Below, piece after piece: positions 48,901-59,659 of a stretch of 64,000 nucleotides of DNA. Source of the stretch: Phytoseiulus persimilis (taxonomy: Eukaryota; Arthropoda; Arachnida; Mesostigmata; Phytoseiidae). Position numbers and translations under genes: made by a program. Each line of letters begins with the position of its first letter. Position 1 is the stretch's first letter. The DNA lies in assembly GCA_037576195.1 (NCBI GenBank), contig CM075101.1, positions 6,448,001-6,512,000 of the forward strand, in the 5' to 3' direction. The notes under the pieces were generated by a model. It was not told the DNA's origin. It ran no database searches and was given only the letters and a program-made list of their open reading frames with translations.

Positions 48901-51545
48901 TATTTCGGTAGGGTAATCCACGCCCACGGTCCAGGGGTCAGACAGTTGAGACAATCGACATCAGAGCCCGACATATCCGATAACCGAACAACGAGAAGTG
49001 CCGGAAAAAGCTTCGGAAAGGGAACGAGGCAAAACAGACCCAGAGGAGGATTAGCAGCAGAAAACCGACGAAAAAAAAGAAACACATCTAGGGTCGAGCA
49101 CTCACGCCCACAAGCAAATCGCACAGTCTTAAACATCACGTTGTTCTTTACGCGAATTTCATCTTCTGGCGTTTCATCCGTTCGTGGATTTTCTATTTGT
49201 CTGTTGAATAGATTCGCTGCGTCGATTCGTTCTTCCAAATGGAACATCGAAAGAGTGCTCACGGATAAGCGCGGGTTTGTAAGAAGAATGTGAGATTCGA
49301 TTGCCCGCTTGAGCACCTTCCTCTTCTCCGTCTTGGATGTTCATCGTAGAGGTTGAAGAGAATATTAAACTCGATTCCCGGAGACATTCAATCAAGTTTG
49401 GAGTTAGTCTCATCGGGGTATCGATACCGCGGTATGGATGTGCCCGCTCGTGAAGCATAACTTGAACCGTGGCTTGACTCGTGCTAGGATCTGCGGATGC
49501 GAGCTCCAGGTAGGCCGGAACACTACAAAGTTACCGAGTGGTCAGCTGAGTGAGTTCAAGGTCAGCTATGAGGGAGTTGGAACGCAAGGCGACCGCCGAA
49601 AAAAAGTGGCGGAAGATCCGGTAGCCGCACCCGGAGATTAACGTTTGCGGGACGCGAGGCGTTCCGCCGAATCACGCTGTGGACATAGCCCCATGGATGT
49701 TGTTCCTGAGCAAACTCCTCGGCTGCTCACCGGAGTCTCGGGGGCAGCGGTGACATTGCCCTGTTCCTCTATTTGCTCGTGATTCGGATTGATGCTCACT
49801 TGCAGCGCGTTCGGGGCAGGCGAAGCGATCCTGTGAGATTCTCGCTCCGGTCGCGTGAGGCGGAGCTTCGGAAGTTTGGGTAGCTTTTTTTGGGAAACAA
49901 TTCTCGCTCGCATAACCATTTCAGACAGAGTTCGGCATAATTTCGCTCCCGCGCTCGCCCTCACAGGGAGCGAAACAAGCCTTTGAGGGAGTTTTTTTTT
50001 TGTTTCTGAAAATGCTCAGGAAGGAACGGAATTGGTTCGATCATGGACCAGAGAGCTGGGCGAGGCTCAGAGATGGGATCACATACAGCGAACGCGATGG
50101 TTTTGCGTTGAGAACGGAGAAGCTTGAGAGCTTCCTCTATTCGTACTCTGTTTTTGGTTTTGTGCGTCATCGCCGTCTTCGCAAGAAACAGACCGAGTCT
50201 TGAAGGCCCAACTCTTTCTGATGGCCCTCCTACAAAGTCTCCGAGTGTCTACGCAAAAAGCGGCTTCGGCGCTGCTGCCGCTGCGAAGCCTCATTCTGAT
50301 AGGTCTAAACTACAAAATGGGAGGAGGAGAGCCGCTGCCGCACTGAGTCTGTGAGTAGGAGGGGAACAGCAACCGGGCGAGTACGCAGGACAAAAAGGAC
50401 TACGCCCCCTCCCTTCGTACCATTCCACCCCCGTCTCGATCCCAACTCGAGCGGAGGGGGAGTTCAACGGCGCCATGCAAAAACAAGATGCGACGCAAAC
50501 TCAATTCTTAGCCTCACAGAACGAGCGCGCGGGGGAGCCTTGAGGCCAGGCTGGGCTTCCTTTTCTACTTTGTCTTCCTCTCCGTCTCATATTAACGTCG
50601 AAGAATTGCATGACAACATATTCTTCCCGGAGAAGAGCAGATTTTGGAGTTTGGAGATGTGTCTTCTAACTTTTTGGTTCGAGGACGACATCTTTGCAGC
50701 AGCACATGAATGCGGAAAAGGAGGCTCGGGTGAAAAGGAGGAAAAAACATCGCGACGGGGACGGGCACGTCGGGTGCAGCGATGCGAACTTCTAAGTCCA
50801 CTGCGTCGCCGCACTTTTTCTCGCCGATGAGAGTCAGCATCTTCAGCAACATCTCGTCTCAGGCAAACTCTCACTTCCCGGGCTCCGGCGTGGGGGAGAG
50901 TGATCCTGGCAGAGAATGCTGGCCTGTTTTTTCTCCGAACAACAGTCTCCGCTCGTTTCGGGTTCCGAGGTAGGAAAGGTCTAAGTGTGAACCGCACGCC
51001 AAACCGGACCCTGCCAACGCTCGGTCGTGCCTCGGGTCTCGCCGAACGGGATCGAGGTGATCTCCCTCGCCCCGCTCCCGCCGCTTTCAAACTTCGCTCA
51101 ACTTCCACCAGTAGGTGATGGTGTGACTAAGCAACGCTATCTGGGATGATGCGTCAAAGGGTTGGTTTTGGCTCAGTGGAAACCGACCCAGCCGGCCTGC
51201 AGGCTGGGACCCGAGCCCGGCCTGACTAGTTATGATGTGTTCCCGCGATCGTCCTGATTAAGGTGGCGACCAACCACCGCGCAGCAAGTCGGACTAGCGG
51301 GGGATTGGGCATCAGGGAAGCAAGACCGTGCATGAAACTAACCATTACAATCGGGCAGGCCGCTTTGTTACTCGCTCTCTTTATTTCGCTTCCCGTTAGC
51401 TAGCCAGCCAGCTGACTGAACTAAACGAATACACGCTCGCTCACACCAAACTGAAACCTATCCTTTTTTCCTGCTCCTCCCCTCCTCTGGCTCCTATTTC
51501 TCGTGCTGATACCGCTCCAAGAGGAAGGGGTTGGCTGCACTAGAT

Positions 51546-51577
51546 GGGGGGAGGGGAGGGGCCGAAGGGGGGGGGGG
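51546..51577 (+). repeat. G-run tract, strong G-quadruplex motif
   Basis: G6-A-G4-A-G4-CCGAA-G11 on the + strand: four runs of at least four G with loops of 1, 1 and 5 bases. It meets the usual sequence rule for a stable G-quadruplex. In the long intron. Confidence 0.8.
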
Positions 51578-51882
51578 AGGAAAGCCCGGCGGATCCGAAA
51601 CCCCACAAGGCACGCGCCTGCGATTTTTATCCATGAGTAGTCGTTATGAATGGTTTGCTCAGGGTCTCTCCTCGCTCACACATTGCTACCGACAAAGCGA
51701 GCGGGCCTTCGTATCTCTCATCATTGGAACGGTAGTCGTCATGCCTGTCGCAGCAAGTAACTAGTAGCGCAGAATCTTTCGGTAGGAGGATTCTCCTCGT
51801 CTCCCGCGCAACGAGTCCTCCCAGCTGAAATTATGCACCTTTTTTCGCCGCCTGTCAGATCTGCGAAGCTGGCGGTGAGATG

Positions 51883-51910
51883 GCGTGCGTGCGGGCGGGC
51901 AGGCGGGCGT
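51883..51910. repeat. GCGTGCGT/GCGGGCGG simple repeat
   Basis: GCGT units pass into GCGG/GCAGGCGG units; a CpG-rich simple tract inside the long intron. Confidence 0.7.
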
Positions 51911-52238
51911 GTGAGCCAGCAGACGCCTTTTTTCCACGGAAACCCATCATTCGGAGTCCTCCTCATGGCCGGGACTCGGCTGAGCTCGGAATTCCGCAGA
52001 AAGGCTATTCTCTAGCGGACTGATGAGTCGAGAATTCAGCCGGACTTCAGAGATACCCTCCGCCGGGTCGCTAGACCTGTAAATCCGATGACGTCCGGGA
52101 CGAATCCCACAAAGTGAGAACCCGGCTGAGTCATTGGATTCCGAAATCCGATTTCCAGCGGACAATCGCGGACGGGACGGTCGATTACGGATGCGGTCGG
52201 AACAATTGAGCGGCATCGCATAGCGAAAAGATGGATGC

Positions 52239-52259
52239 AGAGAGAGAGAGAGGGGGGGG
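52239..52259. repeat. AG microsatellite running into a G8 tract
   Basis: Seven AG units (52239-52252) followed directly by further G to 52259. Confidence 0.85.
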
Positions 52260-53341
52260 AGCCGACAACATGGATCGCCGACGAGGTGAAGTGAAGCCGT
52301 GGAGTTTCATGAAGTTGAAACGACGAATCGAAGCAGGCGAACACCCACGATATTCCAAAGCAGAGAGATGGGCAGATAGAAGCGAAGCTGACAGGAGTCG
52401 CGAACAGTTCTCGCTTCGTTCTGTTCGATCGGTTGAACGATTGCTAGATATTCATACTTCTCGGTCCAGTGTATTGCACCGATGAGTTCTATCTATCGGG
52501 CTCGAAGTCCATGAGACTGCGGTGTTTTCTTCTCCGAGCATCACAGACCTCTGTCGGCCGTGGTCTGGCTCTCATCGCTGTGGAGAAGATTTGTCTCTTT
52601 ACTTGTGGCTGCAAGCGATGGATGTTAGAAATGACAGATTGCTCCAACTGCAATTCGAACAACGCAGATCGAAGACTCACCGCGACAGCCGCGATGATCG
52701 AGCCGTGAAACACAATCGAACTCCCCAGGCTCCCGAATCGACCGGAATCGACCGCTGCCAAGGCTCGAGACTCCCCTGGAATCTTCGGAAATATTCCGCT
52801 CTCCTTCTCAGACGGGTTCCCCTTCTGCAGACTCCTGTAACCAGAATCAGGGGCACGGGAGACAAAAAGATTACACACACATTCGTAGTCGGTTATCGGA
52901 GCGGCCTGTGTGGGATTTCTGCGAAAATACCTGCGCGGCCGGGGCGGATTCCTTCGAGTCGTAATCGTTTTGTTTTTAGTTTTGACCCCGGGGAGGGCTA
53001 GGCCGCGCGATGATCGACGGCCTACGTGGGCGAGCGATGTGAGTCTGCAGGCGGAGCGAAAATCCGCGGTGAAAACTTCGAGAAAAATCCTCAACGAAAA
53101 GCACAAAGGGTCGAAGAGACGGAAATCAGAAAGATTTACAAACGATCTGGCAGAGAATTAGAAGATATCTCGGACCGAAGTCACGACTTGGAGGAGCGCT
53201 GCAAGGTCGTCACGGCTTCGTTGCCGCCGCGGAATGACCATTTGGTTCATCTGTCTCATCAGTGAGTGAGCCAGTGACTGCTCGTCCCGTACGCTGGTTA
53301 CGGAGACTTCGTCCGGCCCGAAACTCTCCCTCACATCGATG

Positions 53342-53419
53342 GAAATCGGGAGAAACAAAACGAATTCGGGAGAAACAAATCGAAATCGGGAGAAACAAGA
53401 CGAAATCGGGAAACAAAAC
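53342..53419 (+). repeat. 20-bp minisatellite, four copies
   Basis: Units start at 53342, 53362, 53382 and 53402, each based on GAAATCGGGAGAAACAAAAC. Units 2 and 3 differ by one or two bases; the fourth lacks two bases (18 bp). The 20-bp period would shift frame at each copy, so a coding role is unlikely. In the long intron. Confidence 0.92.
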
Positions 53420-55354
53420 GTTACACGGGCCCAGTCGAGATTACGGCGGAACTCGACGGGACGCCGTTGCCGCCGCAACTGAAGTGGCCACGACAACAAG
53501 AGCGTGAAAACCACCGTCAGAAGAAATACTGCGGACGATTTCGATCGAATTTCATTTAGCCAGGAGAAGTCGTCCCGGTGGTGATTTCCACAAAAGTTCG
53601 GGCTGAGCTCGAAGTGCCAACTGGTTGCGGATTGAATGAAACAAGCGTCGGACAGCTCGAAGAAATGCCCGCTCCGGACGGGACCGACGCCTTATTAGAC
53701 CACAGTTCCGCTTGCCAGGTGAATAACTGAAGCAGGTACGGCGAGGTATCCAGTGAGACTGTGTATAAAGAAGGAGGGGAGGACCGGGCGGCGGTCAGGC
53801 AACGGTTTTGTGTCAGAGGAGAATTTTGAAGACAGAAAGGCGGACTTGAATGGAACGTTTAGCCTCAAATTAGCAAATCAAAAACCAAGTCCGCCGGCTG
53901 GGGGCGGACACCAGAGCGAGTCGACATCCAGCTAGAACAGCGAGCGATGATGAGTTCGGGCGGCGATGAGCTCAGCGAAAGAAATGTTCGCTCGAGACAA
54001 CTCGTAGTCAAGGCCTTCAACTCGTACTCCTTAACGGAACCACTCTGAAAATAACAGTCCGTCAGAAATTAGCCAGCCAGTCAAACACGAAAGCAGCGAG
54101 AACGCAAGTGATGAACCAACTCCGTGAACAGGTTCGCTCTGCTCACGTCAAAAAAGTTGAGTGGGAGGTGCTATTGTGGACACGACAGCCACCAGACAAC
54201 AAGCGAGTTGTAGCCACGTCCTCAAACCTCTAGCGTTTTTGGGAACCGCACGTAGAACCTGCTCTCCTGCTGATCGAGGTAGAGAACGACTCGTTGACCT
54301 CACGAACTGCATGGATTCACTCCACGCGATAGACTCCATGGGGACGAGCTTCATCGGAACTGCTTCTCAGGAATGATGCAGGTTTGTAACCGTCGTGACC
54401 CCATCTTCTGACGAATGTTCTCGCGACTTTGTTTGCTTCCATTCTTCCCTATTCATTTCCCGTCCGTGTTATCCTCTCGATGATACTATTGTTAGTTTCC
54501 TGACTTCTCGTTGACGCGTGTTGGAAGAACCCGCCAGCCATCCCGCTTTCGATCATTGAATCCGAATCAAGTGATCAGAGCACAAATTCACCTGGTAGGC
54601 GAGGAAGTCTGAGTCGAATACTCGCTGGCACACTTTCGAATCGCGAGCCGTATTATTTACGGAGCGAGCGATTCATGGGATCCGTGTTGTTCGCATTCAA
54701 TACAGTCATTCTTATTCTTTATTCGGTCGTTGTCATATCCACTCATATTCGATCGGTGATACAGCCGCTTTGTTTTCGCTCACGGGGTGAGTTTCGCTCC
54801 GAGCCGATAGAAAGATGTCGTGAAGCGCAATAAGTGCGGAAACTGTCTCCGGGCGGTTCTGTGATCGGCAGCGGTTTCGGTATTTCAAGATTTTGGGAAC
54901 GGTTGTTGCGATCCGAAGAGCTGAACTCTCTTGTTGATTCCTCCTCACGTGCGTTATTATTGGGGTTCTGGATTAGTCTCCTCTTGACAGATACACGAAC
55001 ATCTCAAGGAACCGATCCACCCACACAAAGGGTCTTCAGCAACCACGACCGACGATGTCAATTGAAGTGCAGCTCTTCATCTGTTCCGGTGTCGAATTCC
55101 GGTTCTCATGTCGCGATGGTCATCGTTTGTTTCAATCGTAGCCATGGCGCGTTCCCACCGAACGTCGGCGTTTTTGTCGATATTCGAACGCAAACAAATA
55201 AGTGGCCTGAGCGTAAGAGGCGGAACTTCCGTCGCACCGAGCGGACTGGGATAACTCGCAGAGAGACAGGATTATCATTATTATATATTCTTTTCCCGTC
55301 GCGATGACAATGACCAGCGCGACAGAGACTCCGTTCCTCGTCGATTGATCTTGG

Positions 55355-55393
55355 TGATGACGATGATGAGCTTGATGATGATGATGAAGCTGA
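55355..55393. repeat. Imperfect GAT trinucleotide repeat
   Basis: GATGACGATGATGAG then CTT, then five GAT/GAA units; in the long intron. Confidence 0.8.
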
Positions 55394-57491
55394 TCGTGTC
55401 CAAAACAAGCGGCTCGTACGTGAAGTGACCGCAAGTGTGTTACGATTGAATTTTCTCGCGGAACTGAAGAAATGTCCACAAGTCGCTCGCAGGAATCCAC
55501 CCGAGATCGGGTCGAACCGATGAACACGTCTCCATTATTCTATCTCGGTAGCGGTCGGATTGATTGACTCGCTCACTTACGCACTGAGCAGCTGATCGAA
55601 CAACGAACCGATCGTCTGAATGATCATTTTATGATGAAGAAAATATCCTGAAGTCGCCTGAGGCCACGGCAAACATTCAATTTGTGTGAAGACAAAAAAT
55701 CCAGCCGAAAACCATCGTTGCGACAACAGCGTTTCGACTCCTCAGAAAAATCACGACAAATCCGAGCGGATCGACCTTCTCGAAGTACTCGCCGTGGAGG
55801 AAACTCGCCGAGCGAATCGTTGTCTCAGGCTATCGGCCGAACTAATCTTTTTGTCGATGCCGTTGTATTTTCTTTCGGCGCCGCTGCCTATCGAACGCTC
55901 ATCGTGATTGAGGATTTTTGTGCAAGCAAAATTTGTCAGCCAGTTTTGTACAATATCACCGAAGACTCGCAGCAGCCGCGTAATTCCGTCGGAAGGTGTC
56001 TCTGGTCACGAAGCTCTGCCGTCATCGCGCGGCACATCATATTTTGCTGAAAAGAAAAAACTCGGCTCCATTCTCTGTCTTTTGTCTTCCGCCAATCCTC
56101 TTTGTCATCCCGCCTCCAGATTCGATCCAAAAGTCTCCTAGTAATGCAGAAATATGGTGCATGCTTTCTGGGAGCTCTGACTGGCGACGGAAACTTCTGC
56201 TGTCAATATATCAGCGGAATCTTCGGAGCGCTAATCGTTGAACTCGGTGAAATTTTCCCTCGCGGCTCCGCATTCAGAACTCCCGTCTTCGACCTTTGGA
56301 AATTCTTTCTTTTCTCCGGAACGCGGGTAACTTTCGGGAAATTCTCGGTTCTAATGATTACTCGATGCCTCTGGCTATCGATGTATTCGCAGTAGGGCAG
56401 CAGTTCGGAGTCATTCATTCTGTCATCCGTTGACCCATCGATCGGGCATCAGGCCTGTGCAGAACCCGATCACGTGATTTCCTCTTCATATTTTACCCTC
56501 GTGCTTTGATCGAGAATGCCAAATGAAACAAATTTCATTCAAGATCATAATTCTCCTCTAGAAACTGCTTGCCTGCATTGAAACGAGAAGACCGCCCAGG
56601 TTCTCGAGCGATACGACTGTGACGATCAAGTGCTGCCAGCAATACTTCATGATATCGAAAGCTGCTGTGACTCTATCCAGATTCCAAAATAATCCCCGCA
56701 ATAAAGGTGTAACAACTCATACAAAATAGTAGGCACAATCGCGGGCTCTGATGATCGAGATGGAGCAAAAACGAGCTTCGTGGCGGGCTGAGAATCTGTC
56801 TTACGAGCAGTTACCTGAACCCTAAAGCTGTCTCTGGTAAGCCGAGCCAGAAGACATCAGACCTCTCCGTCAAATATAAAGCATATTCTCGGTGTTTCGG
56901 AGTGTTTTTCCTGAAAACAACGGCGGTGTGTCAAGCAGAGAGCGGTGTGAGCGCGGGTGTTGGAATCGCCTTTTCTCTGGTCGATGGGCACAAGGATACT
57001 CACGTGCTCGCTTGGTATTTTGCGTACTTGCATTGACACATACGTACTCACATACGTTCTGGGTAATATTGCTGGAAAGCTCCCATCGAGGGTGGCAGAG
57101 CTGCGCGGCGAACAATTCTTGTAGTCGAGTGAGCCAGCGGAGAATAGGGAAAAAAATTGTTGGGTCGTTCGCTCCAGGGATCTCATGGCGGGGGTGGGGA
57201 AGTGAGGGCGAGATGGAGAACGCTCCTCTACGAGACGACAGGGCCCCTCCGAGACGGAGGAGGGGCAGGCCGGACGGCCATCAACGGGGGCTGAAGCGGG
57301 AGAGGGAGTAGACTATGGACGCGAGTCAAAATACAAGAAAACTAGGGGCACTTTCAGGGGACTAAGAAAGGGCTCTCGCTGCCGAGTCGCGGAGCACGGG
57401 TGGTGGGGGCGTCGGCGCGGGATTTCGAAGCGGGGGAATATCAGAGCGGGGGAAAGTGCGGCGCTGTTGTTCGCTGCTCGCTGCAGCGGTT

Positions 57492-57509
57492 GCCGCCGCC
57501 GCCGCCGCT
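57492..57509. repeat. GCC trinucleotide repeat
   Basis: Five GCC units and a GCT; in the long intron, about 1.1 kb before exon D. Confidence 0.85.
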
Positions 57510-58612
57510 GTTCTGAAGAGACACAAAAACGAGGGTGATGCTTCTTGCCAACGTACAAGCCGACAGCAAAGCCGAGGAAAGCAAGGGAGTTGGCCTGGAT
57601 GCTGATTGGCGCATCGATCTCTCCGCCTACCACTCTGCTGCTCTGAACGAGCCAAGTTTGAGGGGAAGTTTGGGAATAAGTGTACGCAGCGGCAGCTCGG
57701 GCGGGGGAGGGAGACGAAAACCTATAAAAAACGGGAGGAAAATAGGAAAGGAGCGGGCTTGTTGGTTGCCAATGCCTGGGGTAGGTTTTGCTGCAACTCA
57801 AACTCATTGCACCCTGAAGGCAGGCGGCTGCTCGGTTGGCGGCCTGATTAAAATTTCGCTCTCTTTCAACTCTTGCAACTGAAGCTCCGGCCTACTGCCT
57901 GCATCTAGTTTTTCCCTCTTTATTCTCGTCCCCGCTCGTGCTGGCGGTGGCACTCCCCACCCCCGGACTTTCCGAGCGGCTCTGCGCTCGACGAAAAAGG
58001 CGACATTCCTAGAAGGGAAAAACAGGAAACCCCAGATTGGTGGAAGTTTGGAAAGTTCTCAGTGGAGCCCGGATGGGAGTGGCTTCGCTCTGACTGGAAC
58101 AGAAAACCGTGTTCGGATCTCGGTGTGAACGACCTAGTCTGCGTGTTCCGAGAGCCCGAGATGAGAGAAGCCCAGAGTCATGATGACGCGTGGGCATCGC
58201 GGTTGTTTCGGTCAAAGGAACTTTCTCAAGGAAGCCCGTCAAAGGGCTGGCTTAACTTCTGTTTCCCTTTTTTCTCTTCGCTAGATGGTCGATTGAACTC
58301 TGTGAAGTGCGACCGCCAGACTACTTTGCGCTTTCGTCACTCGTGCGGTAGAGAGTCGTAGAGTTATTTAGATGTCGCAGCACGAATCCACGTCTACGTG
58401 CTTGGAGTGGGAACATGTGGGAGCGGTGCCACTCGACACTCCTTCCCGAATAATTTATGCTTGCCATAACAACATCCGGCCCGAGTCAGTCTCCTTTATT
58501 GCGAAGTTGTCTCGGCTTGCCTTGACGAATCGAGACTTAACTTCGACCAGCCGGACCGAGTGTGACTTTCGGAGGACTCGTTTCTAACCCTGCGGTCGTC
58601 GTGTTGTTCCAG

Positions 58613-58920
58613 GCAAGATCCTCGAGCTGATGTCGTCCAGCATGCCAGGAGCCGCTCAGCAGCACGCCAACAGTTTCTTCGGTGCAAATGCTAACAACGG
58701 TTTCCCTCTCGCGATGAGCAACTCCCGCGACGAGTCTTCCATGAGCGCGAACGTCGGAGGTGTTTCAGCGCCTTTGAGCCCCGCTTCCTCATCATCCTGC
58801 TCCTCGCTCCAGGACCAGCAGCAGCGGAATAACGGGATGCAGCCGTCTTCGGCGTCACCGTACCCTCAGTCACCCGACAGGATCCGGGACGCTTTCCTCG
58901 CGAACAGGCTCTCACACCAG
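58613..58920 (+). CDS. Exon D: Ser/Gln/Asn-rich segment of the PxDLS-motif protein
   Basis: Coding exon of 102 full codons after a good acceptor (cgtgttgttccag), entered in phase 1 and ending at cag|gttcgt in phase 0; the donor is weaker than those upstream. It opens with KILELMSSSMPGAAQQHAN, then a low-complexity tract of Ser, Ala, Asn and Gln, and ends with SPYPQSPDRIRDAFLANRL, a Pro- and Arg-containing segment that could be a conserved peptide. Arginine is rare until the frame reads past 58920, where it becomes Arg-rich, supporting the exon end. The flavour is that of a disordered transcription-regulator region. It can receive either exon C (via the 16.5-kb intron) or the alternative exon ending at 45527, both phase 1. 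Confidence 0.82.
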
Positions 58921-59201
58921 GTTCGTAGAGAACCGTTCTGCAGGGGCCAAGGTTGCCGTCGGGGTGGAGGAAATCTTGGGGGAGAAATCGTTCCCTGTCG
59001 TTGAGCAAAAATAACTGATCGGACGAAGCGACCTGTCGTCAGAACGGTTCGAGTGGGTCCGCTTCTGTTGCTATATTGGGAATAAAAGATCGACTTCGAG
59101 CCGCCGGTCTCGTTTGCTCGTTCGTTGCTTCATTTGCATTGACACTCGGTCACGATTTCTCGCGCTTTCTCGGACTCGCTCGCGTTCGTTCTCGCTCGCA
59201 G

Positions 59202-59540
59202 ACTAAGCTGCTCGCGACGGCGGGAGCGCCAGGCCGTGTCGACGGACTTTCGCCATTCCATCACAGATCACAGGGATTCTCTCTGATCCCGCCCGCGGTC
59301 GGCTCGATGCTCGTCCTGTTGTCACCTTCCCTCGCGTCGACTCTCGAGAGTTCCGGGGCGACGGCGGGTTCGATCTCGAGTTCCGCGATCGTTTCCCTCG
59401 CCCCGGAGACCCGCAACAGAGTACAGAGCCGAGTTTTCGGGGTAGATTCCTGTGCCCGGACGAATGCCTGCCGAGACGTGGTGAAAATCCTCTGCGGGCT
59501 GTTCCGCGAGAGTCGCTGCTGTAGACGTCAATGCAAATGA
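59202..59540 (+). CDS. Possible terminal exon E of the PxDLS-motif gene
   Basis: A pyrimidine-rich stretch ending in ctcgctcgcag precedes 59202. Reading on in phase 0, as exon D requires, gives 112 codons to TGA at 59538. The first 75 or so residues are Ala/Ser/Leu/Pro-rich and low in Arg, with an SSSAIVSLAPETR-like segment, and resemble the upstream protein in composition; the last 30 residues are Cys- and Arg-rich and may instead be intron. An AATAAA lies 95 bases after the stop. No splice signal is decisive, and the next true exon could lie elsewhere. The intron between D and E would be 281 bases, close to the 283-base intron between B and C. Confidence 0.35.
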   Translation, partial: TKLLATAGAPGRVDGLSPFHHRSQGFSLIPPAVGSMLVLLSPSLASTLESSGATAGSISSSAIVSLAPETRNRVQSRVFGVDSCARTNACRDVVKILCGLFRESRCCRRQCK

Positions 59541-59634
59541 TTTGAAACAACGATCAGACGCTCTAGACCGACCAGCCAAGAAGCTATGTGATGTTCAATG
59601 TCGGTCGAGGAAGAACAGCTAGATGTTCCACGAC

Positions 59635-59640
59635 AATAAA
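59635..59640 (+). promoter_or_regulatory. Possible poly(A) signal AATAAA
   Basis: Exact AATAAA 95 bases after the TGA of the candidate terminal exon. The spacing is reasonable for a short 3' UTR. The hexamer alone is weak evidence, since one is expected every few kilobases by chance. Confidence 0.3.
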
Positions 59641-59659
59641 TGGCGCTTTCAGCTGCCTA

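Larger units (their letters stand above)
42099..58612 (+). other. Long intron (about 16.5 kb) of the PxDLS-motif gene
   Basis: Starts gtgaga after exon C and ends gttgttccag before exon D. Besides the alternative promoter and exon near 45.1-45.5 kb, it holds small repeats (45917 GAT, 51546 G-run motif, 51883 GCGG, 52239 AG/G, 53342 minisatellite, 55355 GAT, 57492 GCC). Many short open frames on both strands have Arg/Ser-rich random-looking composition and no recognisable domain. No RNA gene or transposon was recognised. Long regulatory introns are common in developmental genes; enhancers could be here but cannot be seen directly. Confidence 0.6.

Noticed and set aside
51169-51240. tRNA A-box-like word (tggctcagtgg) followed by GC-rich stems
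   Set aside because: No T-arm (ggttcraatcc) at the right distance and no cloverleaf can be drawn.
58372-58587. 71-codon frame just before exon D (MSQHESTSTCLEWEHVG...)
   Set aside because: Protein-like at first, but contains no donor in the phase exon D needs, and exon D's acceptor follows too closely for it to be separate.
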